This document shows, one piece after another, positions 1 to 5,980 of a DNA stretch of 6,564 nt. The notes beneath the pieces were generated by a model. That model was given only the letters and a program-made list of their open reading frames with translations. It did no database searches and was not told where the DNA came from. The DNA is from Lentimicrobium sp. (lineage in GTDB: Bacteria > Bacteroidota > Bacteroidia > Bacteroidales > Lentimicrobiaceae). Position 1 is the stretch's first letter; each line of letters begins with the position of its first letter. Where the stretch lies: NCBI GenBank assembly GCA_013336205.1, contig JAAXUD010000169.1:1-6564 (forward strand), written 5' to 3'. The position numbers were made by a program, and so were the translations under genes.

Positions 1-47
1 AGAGTTCAAAAGTCAAATATTTCGCGTTCAAGGCAACACATATGATA

Positions 48-70
48 TCCGACTTCCGACCTCCGACCTC
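48..70. repeat. Tandem heptamer TCCGACY, 3.3 copies
   Basis: TCCGACT (48-54), TCCGACC (55-61) and TCCGACC (62-68) are followed by a partial TC. They lie 18 bp beyond the stop of the DUF1295 gene, where no other gene is seen. Heptamers of this type (reverse complement GGTCGGA or AGTCGGA) are, in my memory, scattered between genes in many Bacteroidota genomes. Their function is unknown. No hairpin or T run typical of a terminator is visible in the 87 bp after the gene. Confidence 0.75.
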
Positions 71-87
71 AAGCATTCACCCCTCCA

Positions 88-867
88 TTATTTCTTCGGA
101 AACCACGGGATAAACGCACTTGTCCTCCGCACATATTCCTGGTAACCGGGTTTAGTGGTGTTCAGTGTTTTTTCGAGTAAGGCAACGCCTGAGACTTTGA
201 TTATTAAAGCCGTCATTAAAAGTGTTCCCAACACCGGCCAGTAACTTCCTGCCGAAAGGCAGATGAGCGCATAGCCGAACCAGACTGCGGCATCACCAAA
301 ATAGTTGGGATGACGCGTGTAATGCCAGAATCCGGTGTTCAGCACCTTGCCTTTGTTGGCCGGATTGGCTTTAAAACGGGCCAGTTGCATGTCCCCTCCA
401 GCTTCAAATACAAAACCAATGATCCAGATTGCTATCCCGATAAAATCAAGAATTCCGAGACTATCGTCCTGATAAAACTGAGCGCCGAGTAATGGGACCG
501 AAATAAGCCACATCAACACGCCCTGAAGAAGGAAAACTGAGAAGAAACTATACCACCAATAGCGGTGTTCGCCAAAGTCTTTCCTGAATTTCTGGTAGCG
601 GAAATCTTCGCCTTTGCCAATATTTCGCCATGCCAGGTAAATGGACAGACGCAGACCCCAGATGGCAACCAGGGTCATTAGCAGGATTTTGCGTGTTTCG
701 AAACCTTCGGTAAAGATGAAGTAAACCGCAGCGGCCACCACAAATCCAAAACCCCAGAACAGGTCAACAATACTTACGTTCCTGATTTTGATGCTGATCA
801 GCCACAGGATTGTCATCATCAACATAATTGCTGCGAATGCAAACAGGTAAATTTGAAAAAATGTCAT
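88..867 (-). CDS. DUF1295 family polytopic membrane protein (steroid 5-alpha-reductase/ICMT-like fold)
   Basis: This 259-residue protein is almost wholly hydrophobic, with about six to seven membrane spans (for example residues 5-28, 36-54, 60-80, 107-129, 138-157 and 205-229). DUF1295 hallmarks are clear: VDLFWG at 34-39, WGLRLSIYLAWRN at 70-82, FEAGGDMQL at 154-162, NKGKVL at 171-176, the strongly conserved RHPNYFG at 185-191, and a C-terminal GYQEYVRRTSAFIPWFP segment. The RHPNYFG region matches the C-terminal cofactor-binding part of the steroid reductase and isoprenylcysteine methyltransferase superfamily, so an enzyme acting on a lipid or isoprenoid in the inner membrane is likely. The substrate and reaction cannot be read from sequence. 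The length is normal for the family. It starts only 10 bp after the DAK2-DegV stop codon, so it is almost certainly the last gene of that operon. DUF1295 genes often sit beside cyclopropane-fatty-acid synthase and photolyase genes in light-stress clusters, but neither is visible here. Confidence 0.92.
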   Translation of the reverse strand: MTFFQIYLFAFAAIMLMMTILWLISIKIRNVSIVDLFWGFGFVVAAAVYFIFTEGFETRKILLMTLVAIWGLRLSIYLAWRNIGKGEDFRYQKFRKDFGEHRYWWYSFFSVFLLQGVLMWLISVPLLGAQFYQDDSLGILDFIGIAIWIIGFVFEAGGDMQLARFKANPANKGKVLNTGFWHYTRHPNYFGDAAVWFGYALICLSAGSYWPVLGTLLMTALIIKVSGVALLEKTLNTTKPGYQEYVRRTSAFIPWFPKK

Positions 868-877
868 ACTATACTTT

Positions 878-2674
878 TTATTTAAACATTAAGGCAACAG
901 CTGCAGTGCCGATACCGGCATTGGCGCCGATTACCGGCGAAATATTTACTACTGCCACAGGTTCTTTGCCTGTGAATTCTTTCATGTTGCGCGAATACCA
1001 GGCCGCAGCATCGGGGTTATGGGCATGAAGAATGATGCAATTCCATATTTCCCTGCCTTTTCTTTCGGTCCGGAGGTGCATCATGACTTTCTCCATATTG
1101 GATTGCTGGCTGTAGGTTTTACCAAAAACAAACGAGGCACCCTGCTCATCCATAGAAACGATTGGATTTACATTCATCATTTTCGCGATAAATCCTTTGA
1201 AGGGAGAAACCCTTCCGCCACGCACCATATATTTGAGTGTTCTTACGCTCACATAAATTTGCGTATCTCTGACCCATTGTTGAGCCATTGCAACAATTTC
1301 ATCGTGCGTATTGCCGGCTTCAATAGCCTGAGCTGCCCGCAGAACGATCAATCCAAGTGCCCCTGATAGATTTTTGGAGTTGATTACCGAAATTGGTTTG
1401 TTCAATTCAGCGCTCACCGTTTTTGCCGCTTTCTGACTGTTGAAGCAGGTTCCGCTGAATTTATCGGTCAGGTGAATGGCTATGATGGAATCGTAACTAT
1501 CTGAAAGCCGGGTGTATAAATTGACGAATGACTTTTCATTGATCTGTGAAGTTTTTGGGAATTCATTTTGACTATCAAGTAATGAATAAAACTGCGCGGG
1601 CTGAATGGTTATTTTATCCAGGTAATGGCTTTCACCGAAATTAATATTGATCGGCAACATGTTAACCTGATAATGATCCATCAGCTCCTGCGGCAAATCA
1701 CAGGTAGAGTCGGTAACCAGCGCTATTTTCCATTTGCGGTTAAAAATGGCTTCGCTCTGGCGTAGCATATCATCAGCCTTGTGAAAAGTCACCATGCTGA
1801 TATCATTCAACTGCTGAAACATATCAGCCGGATTACTGGTGTGGATATGAATGTGCTTGTTTTTCTCGTTACCGCCAATTACAATCGAGTCTCCATGCTG
1901 CTGAAGGATTTTCGTCAGGGATTTCTGATCAACAGCGAGGTTTTTCAAAATACCTTCGGTGCAATATCTGAATTTTACTTCTTCCGGAATATGATCATTG
2001 TTTGACGGCAAGATGAGGACTGCTGGTTTAGAATGTAATAAAGTTCTGATACTTCGGGTTTTAATAAGATCAATAATTCCCTCGATAAAAAGAACAAACG
2101 CATTGGCACCTGAATCTACCACATTGGCCCTGGAAAGAACGAGCAGTTGGGTTTTAGTGTTTGCAAGCGATTTTATCGCCACATCCTGAGACCGGATCAG
2201 CAACTGGTTGAAATCAGTGATGATTTCGCGGTGGCTGTATATAAAATCAGACCATTCCCGGATAACGGTAAGCATGGTGCCTTCTACCGGGTTGGCCACA
2301 GCATCATACATGTATGGGATTGATTTTTTAATGCTTTCAGCAAACTGAGGAATGTTCAGGCTGCTCAGATTACCGGCTTCTTTACTAATTCCATAAAGAA
2401 ACTGGGCAAAAATGATCCCGGAGTTGCCGCGGGCATTGGTCATGGCAGTTTCTGCAATCAGGTCGGCCGTGATTTTGTAGGATTTGTGCGGATGAATGGA
2501 ATCGACCACAGATTGTATGGTGGTGGCCATATTGCTGCCGGTATCACCATCATTGACCGGGAAAACATTTATTTTGTTCAGGTATGCCTGATGTGCAAGA
2601 ATATTCCTGGCACCTGCAATAAAGGTGTAGTATAACCTGCGGCCATCAACTTCTAAAACTGGTAGTGTGTTCAT
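878..2674 (-). CDS. DAK2-DegV fusion protein (FakA-like kinase fused to FakB-like fatty-acid-binding domain)
   Basis: The protein has 598 residues from the start chosen here. Residues 8 to about 205 form a DAK2/DhaL kinase domain, with the Mg-ATP loop FPVNDGDTGSN at 38-48, ARGNSG at 81-86, EGTMLTV at 131-137 and VVDSGANAF at 185-193. Residues about 230-310 match the middle domain of fatty-acid kinase FakA: YCTE at 237-240, GDSIVIGG at 261-268 and HIHIHT at 274-279. As I recall, a Cys/His zinc site lies here in the Staphylococcus enzyme, and C238, H276 and H278 could correspond. Residues 314-598 are a full DegV/FakB domain, with VTDSTCDLP at 320-328, TSQI at 375-378, SGT at 407-409 and GGR at 486-488. 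In the two-protein system FakB presents a bound fatty acid to FakA, which makes acyl-phosphate for phospholipid synthesis. The same role here is inferred. A longer frame begins at 2740, but the start at 2674 fits DAK2 N-termini and cuts the overlap with the upstream gene from 95 to 29 bp. Confidence 0.9.
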   Translation of the reverse strand: MNTLPVLEVDGRRLYYTFIAGARNILAHQAYLNKINVFPVNDGDTGSNMATTIQSVVDSIHPHKSYKITADLIAETAMTNARGNSGIIFAQFLYGISKEAGNLSSLNIPQFAESIKKSIPYMYDAVANPVEGTMLTVIREWSDFIYSHREIITDFNQLLIRSQDVAIKSLANTKTQLLVLSRANVVDSGANAFVLFIEGIIDLIKTRSIRTLLHSKPAVLILPSNNDHIPEEVKFRYCTEGILKNLAVDQKSLTKILQQHGDSIVIGGNEKNKHIHIHTSNPADMFQQLNDISMVTFHKADDMLRQSEAIFNRKWKIALVTDSTCDLPQELMDHYQVNMLPININFGESHYLDKITIQPAQFYSLLDSQNEFPKTSQINEKSFVNLYTRLSDSYDSIIAIHLTDKFSGTCFNSQKAAKTVSAELNKPISVINSKNLSGALGLIVLRAAQAIEAGNTHDEIVAMAQQWVRDTQIYVSVRTLKYMVRGGRVSPFKGFIAKMMNVNPIVSMDEQGASFVFGKTYSQQSNMEKVMMHLRTERKGREIWNCIILHAHNPDAAAWYSRNMKEFTGKEPVAVVNISPVIGANAGIGTAAVALMFK

Positions 2675-3008
2675 CTTGCAGATTAAAATGGTGTCCGAGC
2701 CAGAAACGTTTGAAATTATCACCTGATGTATACAGAGCAATTGTTGCGTACAAGCAGGTAACGAAGTTACCTAAAATCATGATTGAAATTATCCATAGCA
2801 ATGCCGTAATCCATTTCTCTTCGCGGTAAAGTACCCATGCCGAAAATAGAAAGAAACCGATGTATACATCAATTAAACTGACTTTTCCCCATGCCATCGA
2901 AAACAGAATACTGCCTTCTTTGAAAAAATCACCTGCAATAAACCCGTAGGCAAGTGTGAAGAACATGATGAATGTTCCTGTAATTGCAATTGCTTTAGCT
3001 ACTTTCAT
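2646..3008 (-). CDS. Small membrane protein, DUF1475-like
   Basis: This 120-residue protein has three predicted membrane helices, at about 6-26, 45-62 and 66-94, with a short hydrophilic C-terminal tail at 97-120. The core DVYIGFFLFSAWVLYREE (47-64) followed by a tryptophan-rich helix ending in ILGNFVTCLY (78-87) looks like the bacterial DUF1475 pattern of D-x-Y-x-G-F, W-x-x-Y-x-E and L-G-N. I recognised it by eye, so the family assignment is moderate. No catalytic motif is visible and its function is unknown. The last 29 bp overlap the start of the DAK2-DegV gene in another frame, which suggests translational coupling, and it is the first gene of a three-gene operon. The start MKVAKAIAITG is preceded by 217 bp without a gene, including a 17-bp palindrome 34 bp upstream. 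In other bacteria DUF1475 genes occur with SDR, DUF1295 and lipid-modification genes. Confidence 0.8.
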   Translation of the reverse strand: MKVAKAIAITGTFIMFFTLAYGFIAGDFFKEGSILFSMAWGKVSLIDVYIGFFLFSAWVLYREEKWITALLWIISIMILGNFVTCLYATIALYTSGDNFKRFWLGHHFNLQDEHTTSFRS

Positions 3009-3041
3009 GGCATGAATTGTTAAAATTATGCATTTCAGGTA

Positions 3042-3058
3042 AATGTTGCATAAACATT
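3042..3058. promoter_or_regulatory. 17-bp palindrome upstream of the DUF1475-like operon
   Basis: AATGTT-GCATA-AACATT is a perfect 6-bp inverted repeat with a 5-bp spacer, ending 34 bp before the start codon at 3008. Its TGTT...AACA ends recall the boxes at the SOUL promoter, but the spacer differs (5 bp against 1 bp). A candidate -7 element TAATTTTA, one mismatch from TAnnTTTG, lies between it and the start codon, about 11 bp from the ATG. An operator is possible. A role in an mRNA leader is also possible. In AT-rich DNA an arm this short can occur by chance. Confidence 0.35.
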
Positions 3059-3200
3059 GTCTGAACTGACGAATAAACTTAATTTATTTCTTCATCGAAG
3101 GTAGGCTGAAAATACGGAAAACATTCATCATTAATAGCTGTTTTAATTGATATTTTTCCGTTGGCCTGATCTGCCGTCATCTGATGGTTTATACAGGCTG

Positions 3201-3237
3201 CTGTTCAGATTGTTTTTTACAGACACTATCTGAACAG
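3201..3237. repeat. Perfect 10-bp inverted repeat across the aldo/keto reductase stop codon
   Basis: CTGTTCAGAT at 3201-3210 is the exact reverse complement of ATCTGAACAG at 3228-3237, with a 17-nt loop. The right arm encodes the last residues of the reductase and the first base of its TAG stop. On the minus-strand transcript the stop would sit at the top of the stem. No uridine run follows the stem, so it is not a standard intrinsic terminator. An mRNA 3'-end stabilising or processing hairpin is a reasonable guess. Confidence 0.55.
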
Positions 3238-4200
3238 TGCACTCTTCTTGTCAAGAAGGGATAGATCTTCGGCAGTAAGCGAGAATGTCATTGCCCCGGC
3301 ATTCTCCTTTGCATGAGATTCTTTGGTAGCACCAGGAATGGCCACCACCGTTTCGCCATGAAAACTAATAAGCCAGTTAAGTGCGATCTGCGAGGAAGTA
3401 ACCCCGTATTTGATTGCGAGTTCCTGAACCGTTTTTACCAATGGCCTGCTTTTTTCAAGGCCGGCAGGTTTGAAAGGCGAAGAATGTTTACGCATGCCGA
3501 TGTTTTTTAACAATTCCGGGTTATCGTGGAACTTCCCGGTAACCAGCCCCTGCGCCAGCGGAGAGTAAGCGATAATGGTAATCCCTAGCTCTTTGGCGGT
3601 TTGCAGTATTCCGTTCGATTCAATTTTCCGGTCGAGCAGGTTGTACCTCACCTGGTTGGAAACCAGCTGAATGCCGTGCTTCTGAAGCGCTTCCCAGGCA
3701 GATCTCATTTGTTTGGCCGAAAAATTACTTACGCCGACATACCGTATCTTGTGTTCTTTTACCAACTCCGCCATGGCTTCCATTTCGGTTTTTTCGTTTG
3801 AGAAACCCCATGGCTGGTGAACCTGGTAGAGATCAATTGGGTAAGGTGCAAGGGCCTCAATCCGCTGATCAATTGTTTTAAGGATATTTGAAGCTGTTCT
3901 GAACATAGGCCACCATTTGGTAGCCACTATGATTTCACCCGGCTTTTTACCAATGTCAGAGAGAGATTCAGCCAAAGCTCTTTCAGAAGCACCATTGCCA
4001 TATAACTCAGCAGTATCGAACCAGTTGATGCCGCCTTCCAGCGAGATTCTTACCATTTTTTCAATAAGATCGTCTTCCAATTTAGGCCAGAATTTTCCGG
4101 CCATATTTTGTTGTTTACTGAACTGCCAGCAGCCCAGGCCGATCGGAGTTATCATCAGCTCGGATTTCCCAATTGATCGGAGGGGAAGTATTTGTTTCAT
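3226..4200 (-). CDS. Aldo/keto reductase family oxidoreductase
   Basis: This 324-residue protein has normal length for a bacterial aldo/keto reductase TIM barrel. The full catalytic tetrad is visible: D62 (FDTAELYG, 61-68), Y67, K95 (VATKWW, 92-97) and H128 (VHQPWG, 127-132). The NADPH-binding features are GVSNF at 156-160, Q183, YSPLAQGLVTGKF at 212-224, and the phosphate-binding PGATKESHAKEN at 289-300. It should reduce an aldehyde or ketone with NADPH in the cytoplasm. There is no signal peptide, and the physiological substrate cannot be deduced. The N-terminal GCWQFSKQQ...FWP segment looks like the AKR branch that includes plant plastid and cyanobacterial homologues, a weak resemblance seen by eye. 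It lies 158 bp after the SDR gene, with a hairpin between, so it may be a separate unit or attenuated read-through. Reactive carbonyls from lipid peroxidation are plausible substrates given the neighbours, but that is inference. Confidence 0.95.
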   Translation of the reverse strand: MKQILPLRSIGKSELMITPIGLGCWQFSKQQNMAGKFWPKLEDDLIEKMVRISLEGGINWFDTAELYGNGASERALAESLSDIGKKPGEIIVATKWWPMFRTASNILKTIDQRIEALAPYPIDLYQVHQPWGFSNEKTEMEAMAELVKEHKIRYVGVSNFSAKQMRSAWEALQKHGIQLVSNQVRYNLLDRKIESNGILQTAKELGITIIAYSPLAQGLVTGKFHDNPELLKNIGMRKHSSPFKPAGLEKSRPLVKTVQELAIKYGVTSSQIALNWLISFHGETVVAIPGATKESHAKENAGAMTFSLTAEDLSLLDKKSALFR

Positions 4201-4317
4201 AAGTATTCCAAATAAATTTTTGAAGTGAAATTTTACTTTTTCGCTTTTATATTGAACAGGATTTAACCTTTTAAACCGTCCGTTGAAAACAAAGCAGTAC
4301 TGGGATATAAAAGTTTG

Positions 4318-4355
4318 ATAATGAATCCTGTAAAGACTGCGAGCAGGATCATTAT
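4318..4355 (-). terminator. Hairpin after the SDR gene, possible weak terminator or attenuator
   Basis: On the minus strand ATAATGATCCTG (4355-4344) pairs with CAGGATTCATTAT (4330-4318), giving twelve base pairs with a single bulged base and a 13-nt loop. The stem begins 4 bp after the SDR stop codon at 4359. The following minus-strand bases include ACTTTTATA but no long T run, so termination strength is doubtful. It could equally be a 3'-end stability element or an attenuator between SDR and aldo/keto reductase. Confidence 0.5.
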
Positions 4356-4358
4356 TAA

Positions 4359-5057
4359 TTAAACTTTAAGTGAAGACATTCCGCCATCAACATGAAATAC
4401 CTGTCCTGAAATCCAGCTTCCTTTTTCCGAAAGTAAAAACTCAGCCATATCAGCAATATTCTGCGTTGTACCGGTTTTTTTCAATGGATGCCGCAGGGCA
4501 TTGGCTTCACGTTTCTGATCAGTGTTTAACAACGTAGCTGCAAGCGGTGTATCGGTTAAAGAAGGGGCGATGCAATTTACGCGAATCTTTGGAGCAAATT
4601 CTGCTGCCAGGGCCCTGGTTAAACCTTCAATGGCACCTTTTGATGCCGAAACCTGCGTATGAAATGGAAAGCCTGTTTGAACCGCAACCGTTGAAAACAT
4701 AACAATGGAAGCATTTTCAACTTTTTTCAACCGGGGCATTGTTGCCTGAATTATTTTTATAGCGCCTGTAACCTGAAGGTTATAATCAGCAACAAAATCA
4801 GCTGGTTTTATCCGTTCAAAAGGCCTCAGATTGATACTACCGGGACAATACACCAATCCGTCCAATGATTCGGTTAAGAAATCTAGCGGCATACTTTCGT
4901 CAAGTACGTTCAGATAATGATAATCAGGCGAACCAGTATTTGTTTCAGGTTTTTTCTTGAAGTAAGTGGCAAACACTTTGTGACCGGATTCAACCAATTG
5001 TTCGGCAAGTTTTTTGCCGATTCCTGAGGATGCTCCGATTACTAAATAAGTTGACAT
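4359..5057 (-). CDS. SDR family oxidoreductase lacking the YxxxK tyrosine
   Basis: This 232-residue protein is a classical-type short-chain dehydrogenase/reductase with a Rossmann fold. The cofactor glycine motif GASSGIG is at residues 8-14, a CPGS segment at 71-74 replaces the usual NNAG, N93 is the structural asparagine, S122 (FSTVA) is the catalytic serine, K140 is the catalytic lysine, and NCIAPSLTDTPL follows at 161-172. SGQVFHVDGGM closes the fold at 217-227. The tyrosine expected four residues before K140 is valine (V136 in QVSASKGAIEG). The codon is GTT and the frame is intact. S122 and K140 remain, so this is a specific change and not decay. Activity may use another residue or be lost. 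I recall similar QVAASK variants among SDRs next to light-stress genes, unchecked. It lies 59 bp after the SOUL gene with no terminator between, so the two are probably cotranscribed. Confidence 0.93.
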   Translation of the reverse strand: MSTYLVIGASSGIGKKLAEQLVESGHKVFATYFKKKPETNTGSPDYHYLNVLDESMPLDFLTESLDGLVYCPGSINLRPFERIKPADFVADYNLQVTGAIKIIQATMPRLKKVENASIVMFSTVAVQTGFPFHTQVSASKGAIEGLTRALAAEFAPKIRVNCIAPSLTDTPLAATLLNTDQKREANALRHPLKKTGTTQNIADMAEFLLSEKGSWISGQVFHVDGGMSSLKV

Positions 5058-5116
5058 TTTTATGTTTGTATTTAAAAATTAATAACATTGGTAAGGAAAG
5101 CTAGTCAGAGCAATTT

Positions 5117-5728
5117 TTATTGCTGGTTCATCTGCGCTTCCCAATTCACTGTAACTATGATTTCGTTTCTCCTGTCAATTAATTGGAAGGGTGGATTGTA
5201 TCCTAAAAATCTGGCATTTCCATAAGCGGTTATTCCTTTTTCTTCAAGGATACTATGAAGCTTATCGGAATAGAATTGGAGATCTTTATCAGATGCAAAT
5301 CCACTAAATTGAATTACAGCAACATATTCGTCTGCGGTTTTTTGAATGATCACATTGGGATCATTGGGTTTTGGCAGGTTTTCTTCAGTGTATGCCGATG
5401 GCATAACAAAGCTCATGCTCGAAACCGAATCATTGATGTCCATATGAACAGGCGAAGTCATTGAAATACTGGTATTCGTCTCATTGCCACCAAAAATATA
5501 GCCAGCAAGTTTACGAAATCCCGGACCTGACAGATCTTTGTATGTTTTTGCATTTGAATTAATTGTTGCAAGGGTTGCAGAAGGATAAAATCTGATTTCG
5601 AAATCCTTATCTTGAAGAATAACGGTATATTTTTGTTCTTCCGTTTTATTTACAGACATCATCGTGAAAGATTGAAACAGGACCACTATAACAATGGCAA
5701 TTGCGGATACTACAATAAATGTTTTCAT
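5117..5728 (-). CDS. SOUL family haem-binding protein, membrane-anchored
   Basis: The protein has 203 residues from the chosen start. Residues 4-19 form an uncleaved-looking hydrophobic anchor or signal (VVSAIAIVIVVLF), with no lipobox cysteine. The rest is a complete SOUL/p22HBP domain from about 31 to 196: YTVILQDKDFEIRFYPS at 34-50, FRKLAGYIFGGN at 71-82, MTSPVHMDI at 90-98, MSFVMPSAYTEENLPKPND at 105-123, VAVIQFSGFASD at 136-147 and LGYNPPFQLIDRRNEIIVTV at 175-194. The family binds haem and tetrapyrroles. The N-terminal anchor places the domain outside the cytoplasmic membrane. A longer frame starts at 5803, but it would begin inside the promoter and operator region and add an atypical leader, so the ATG at 5728 is preferred. 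It lies after a 307-bp intergenic stretch with its own promoter and 59 bp before the SDR. Binding or scavenging photosensitising porphyrin or haem is a plausible role, inferred. Confidence 0.92.
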   Translation of the reverse strand: MKTFIVVSAIAIVIVVLFQSFTMMSVNKTEEQKYTVILQDKDFEIRFYPSATLATINSNAKTYKDLSGPGFRKLAGYIFGGNETNTSISMTSPVHMDINDSVSSMSFVMPSAYTEENLPKPNDPNVIIQKTADEYVAVIQFSGFASDKDLQFYSDKLHSILEEKGITAYGNARFLGYNPPFQLIDRRNEIIVTVNWEAQMNQQ

Positions 5729-5771
5729 TTTATTATGTTTAAGTAACAGTATTAACAGCTGAAGCCTAAGT

Positions 5772-5803
5772 ATGTTCAACAAAAATAGATAAATGTTAAA
5801 CAA
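5772..5803. promoter_or_regulatory. Tandem ATGTTnAACAA boxes, candidate operator
   Basis: Plus-strand ATGTTCAACAA (5772-5782) and ATGTTAAACAA (5793-5803) are 10/11 identical and repeat at exactly 21 bp, two turns of B-DNA. Each contains the palindrome TGTTnAACA. One box overlaps the end of the -7 element and the predicted start of transcription. The other covers the spacer region upstream. This layout is typical of a dimeric or tetrameric repressor binding the same face of the helix. The regulator is not in the window. Confidence 0.5.
5780..5787 (-). promoter_or_regulatory. Bacteroidota-type -7 element of the SOUL promoter
   Basis: TATTTTTG on the minus strand fits the Bacteroidota -7 consensus TAnnTTTG exactly. 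It predicts transcription starting near 5774 and a leader of about 45 nt before the ATG at 5728. I see no TTTG or TTG at the normal -33 distance. The nearest upstream TTG is only 13 bp away and lies inside the distal box. The promoter may therefore be weak or need an activator. Confidence 0.5.
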
Positions 5804-5980
5804 TCTATGAGCTTTTAATCAGAGAAATTGTTTTTTAATTCCCAATAGTCCAGGACTGATCATTCAACGCCTGATGTATCCAATTACAAGCCAATAAAAG
5901 ACCTGAGACAAGCAAGTAAAAAAGCTGAGTATATTATTGTTTATCAGATGTTTATTCTTATTCTGACCAAAGAAAAGGGC
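5804..5980. other. Intergenic stretch between the FAS1 terminator and the SOUL promoter, nothing recognised
   Basis: This is the middle of the 307-bp gene-free region at 5729-6035. It is AT-rich, carries no convincing open frame, tRNA, riboswitch or second consensus promoter, and has stops in all frames. Regulatory sites further upstream of the SOUL gene could lie here but I cannot identify any. Confidence 0.5.

Noticed and set aside
48..70. CRISPR array
   Set aside because: The units are contiguous 7-mers without spacers, and no cas genes are present.
1019..1366. Plus-strand open frame opposite the DAK2-DegV gene
   Set aside because: It lies wholly within a well-supported minus-strand gene, its translation has no recognisable motif, and it has no promoter. 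The same applies to the other plus-strand frames in the window.
2675..2740. N-terminal extension of the DAK2-DegV protein by 22 residues
   Set aside because: The extra residues do not resemble DAK2 N-termini and would raise the overlap with the upstream gene to 95 bp. The internal ATG at 2674 places the family motifs at normal positions.
3201..3237. Intrinsic terminator of the aldo/keto reductase gene
   Set aside because: The stem is perfect but has no T run on the minus strand and contains part of the stop codon, so it is listed as an inverted repeat instead.
4250..4258. Operator box TGTTCAATA upstream of the aldo/keto reductase
   Set aside because: It is one base from TGTTnAACA, but no second copy occurs at 21 bp on either side and no promoter element overlaps it.
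4359..5057. SDR as FabG, the fatty-acid-synthesis ketoreductase
   Set aside because: The catalytic tyrosine is missing, the NNAG motif is altered, and no fatty-acid-synthesis genes are adjacent.
5729..5803. N-terminal extension of the SOUL protein by 25 residues
   Set aside because: The extension would start inside the distal operator box and upstream of the predicted transcription start. The ATG at 5728 gives a normal anchor followed by the domain.
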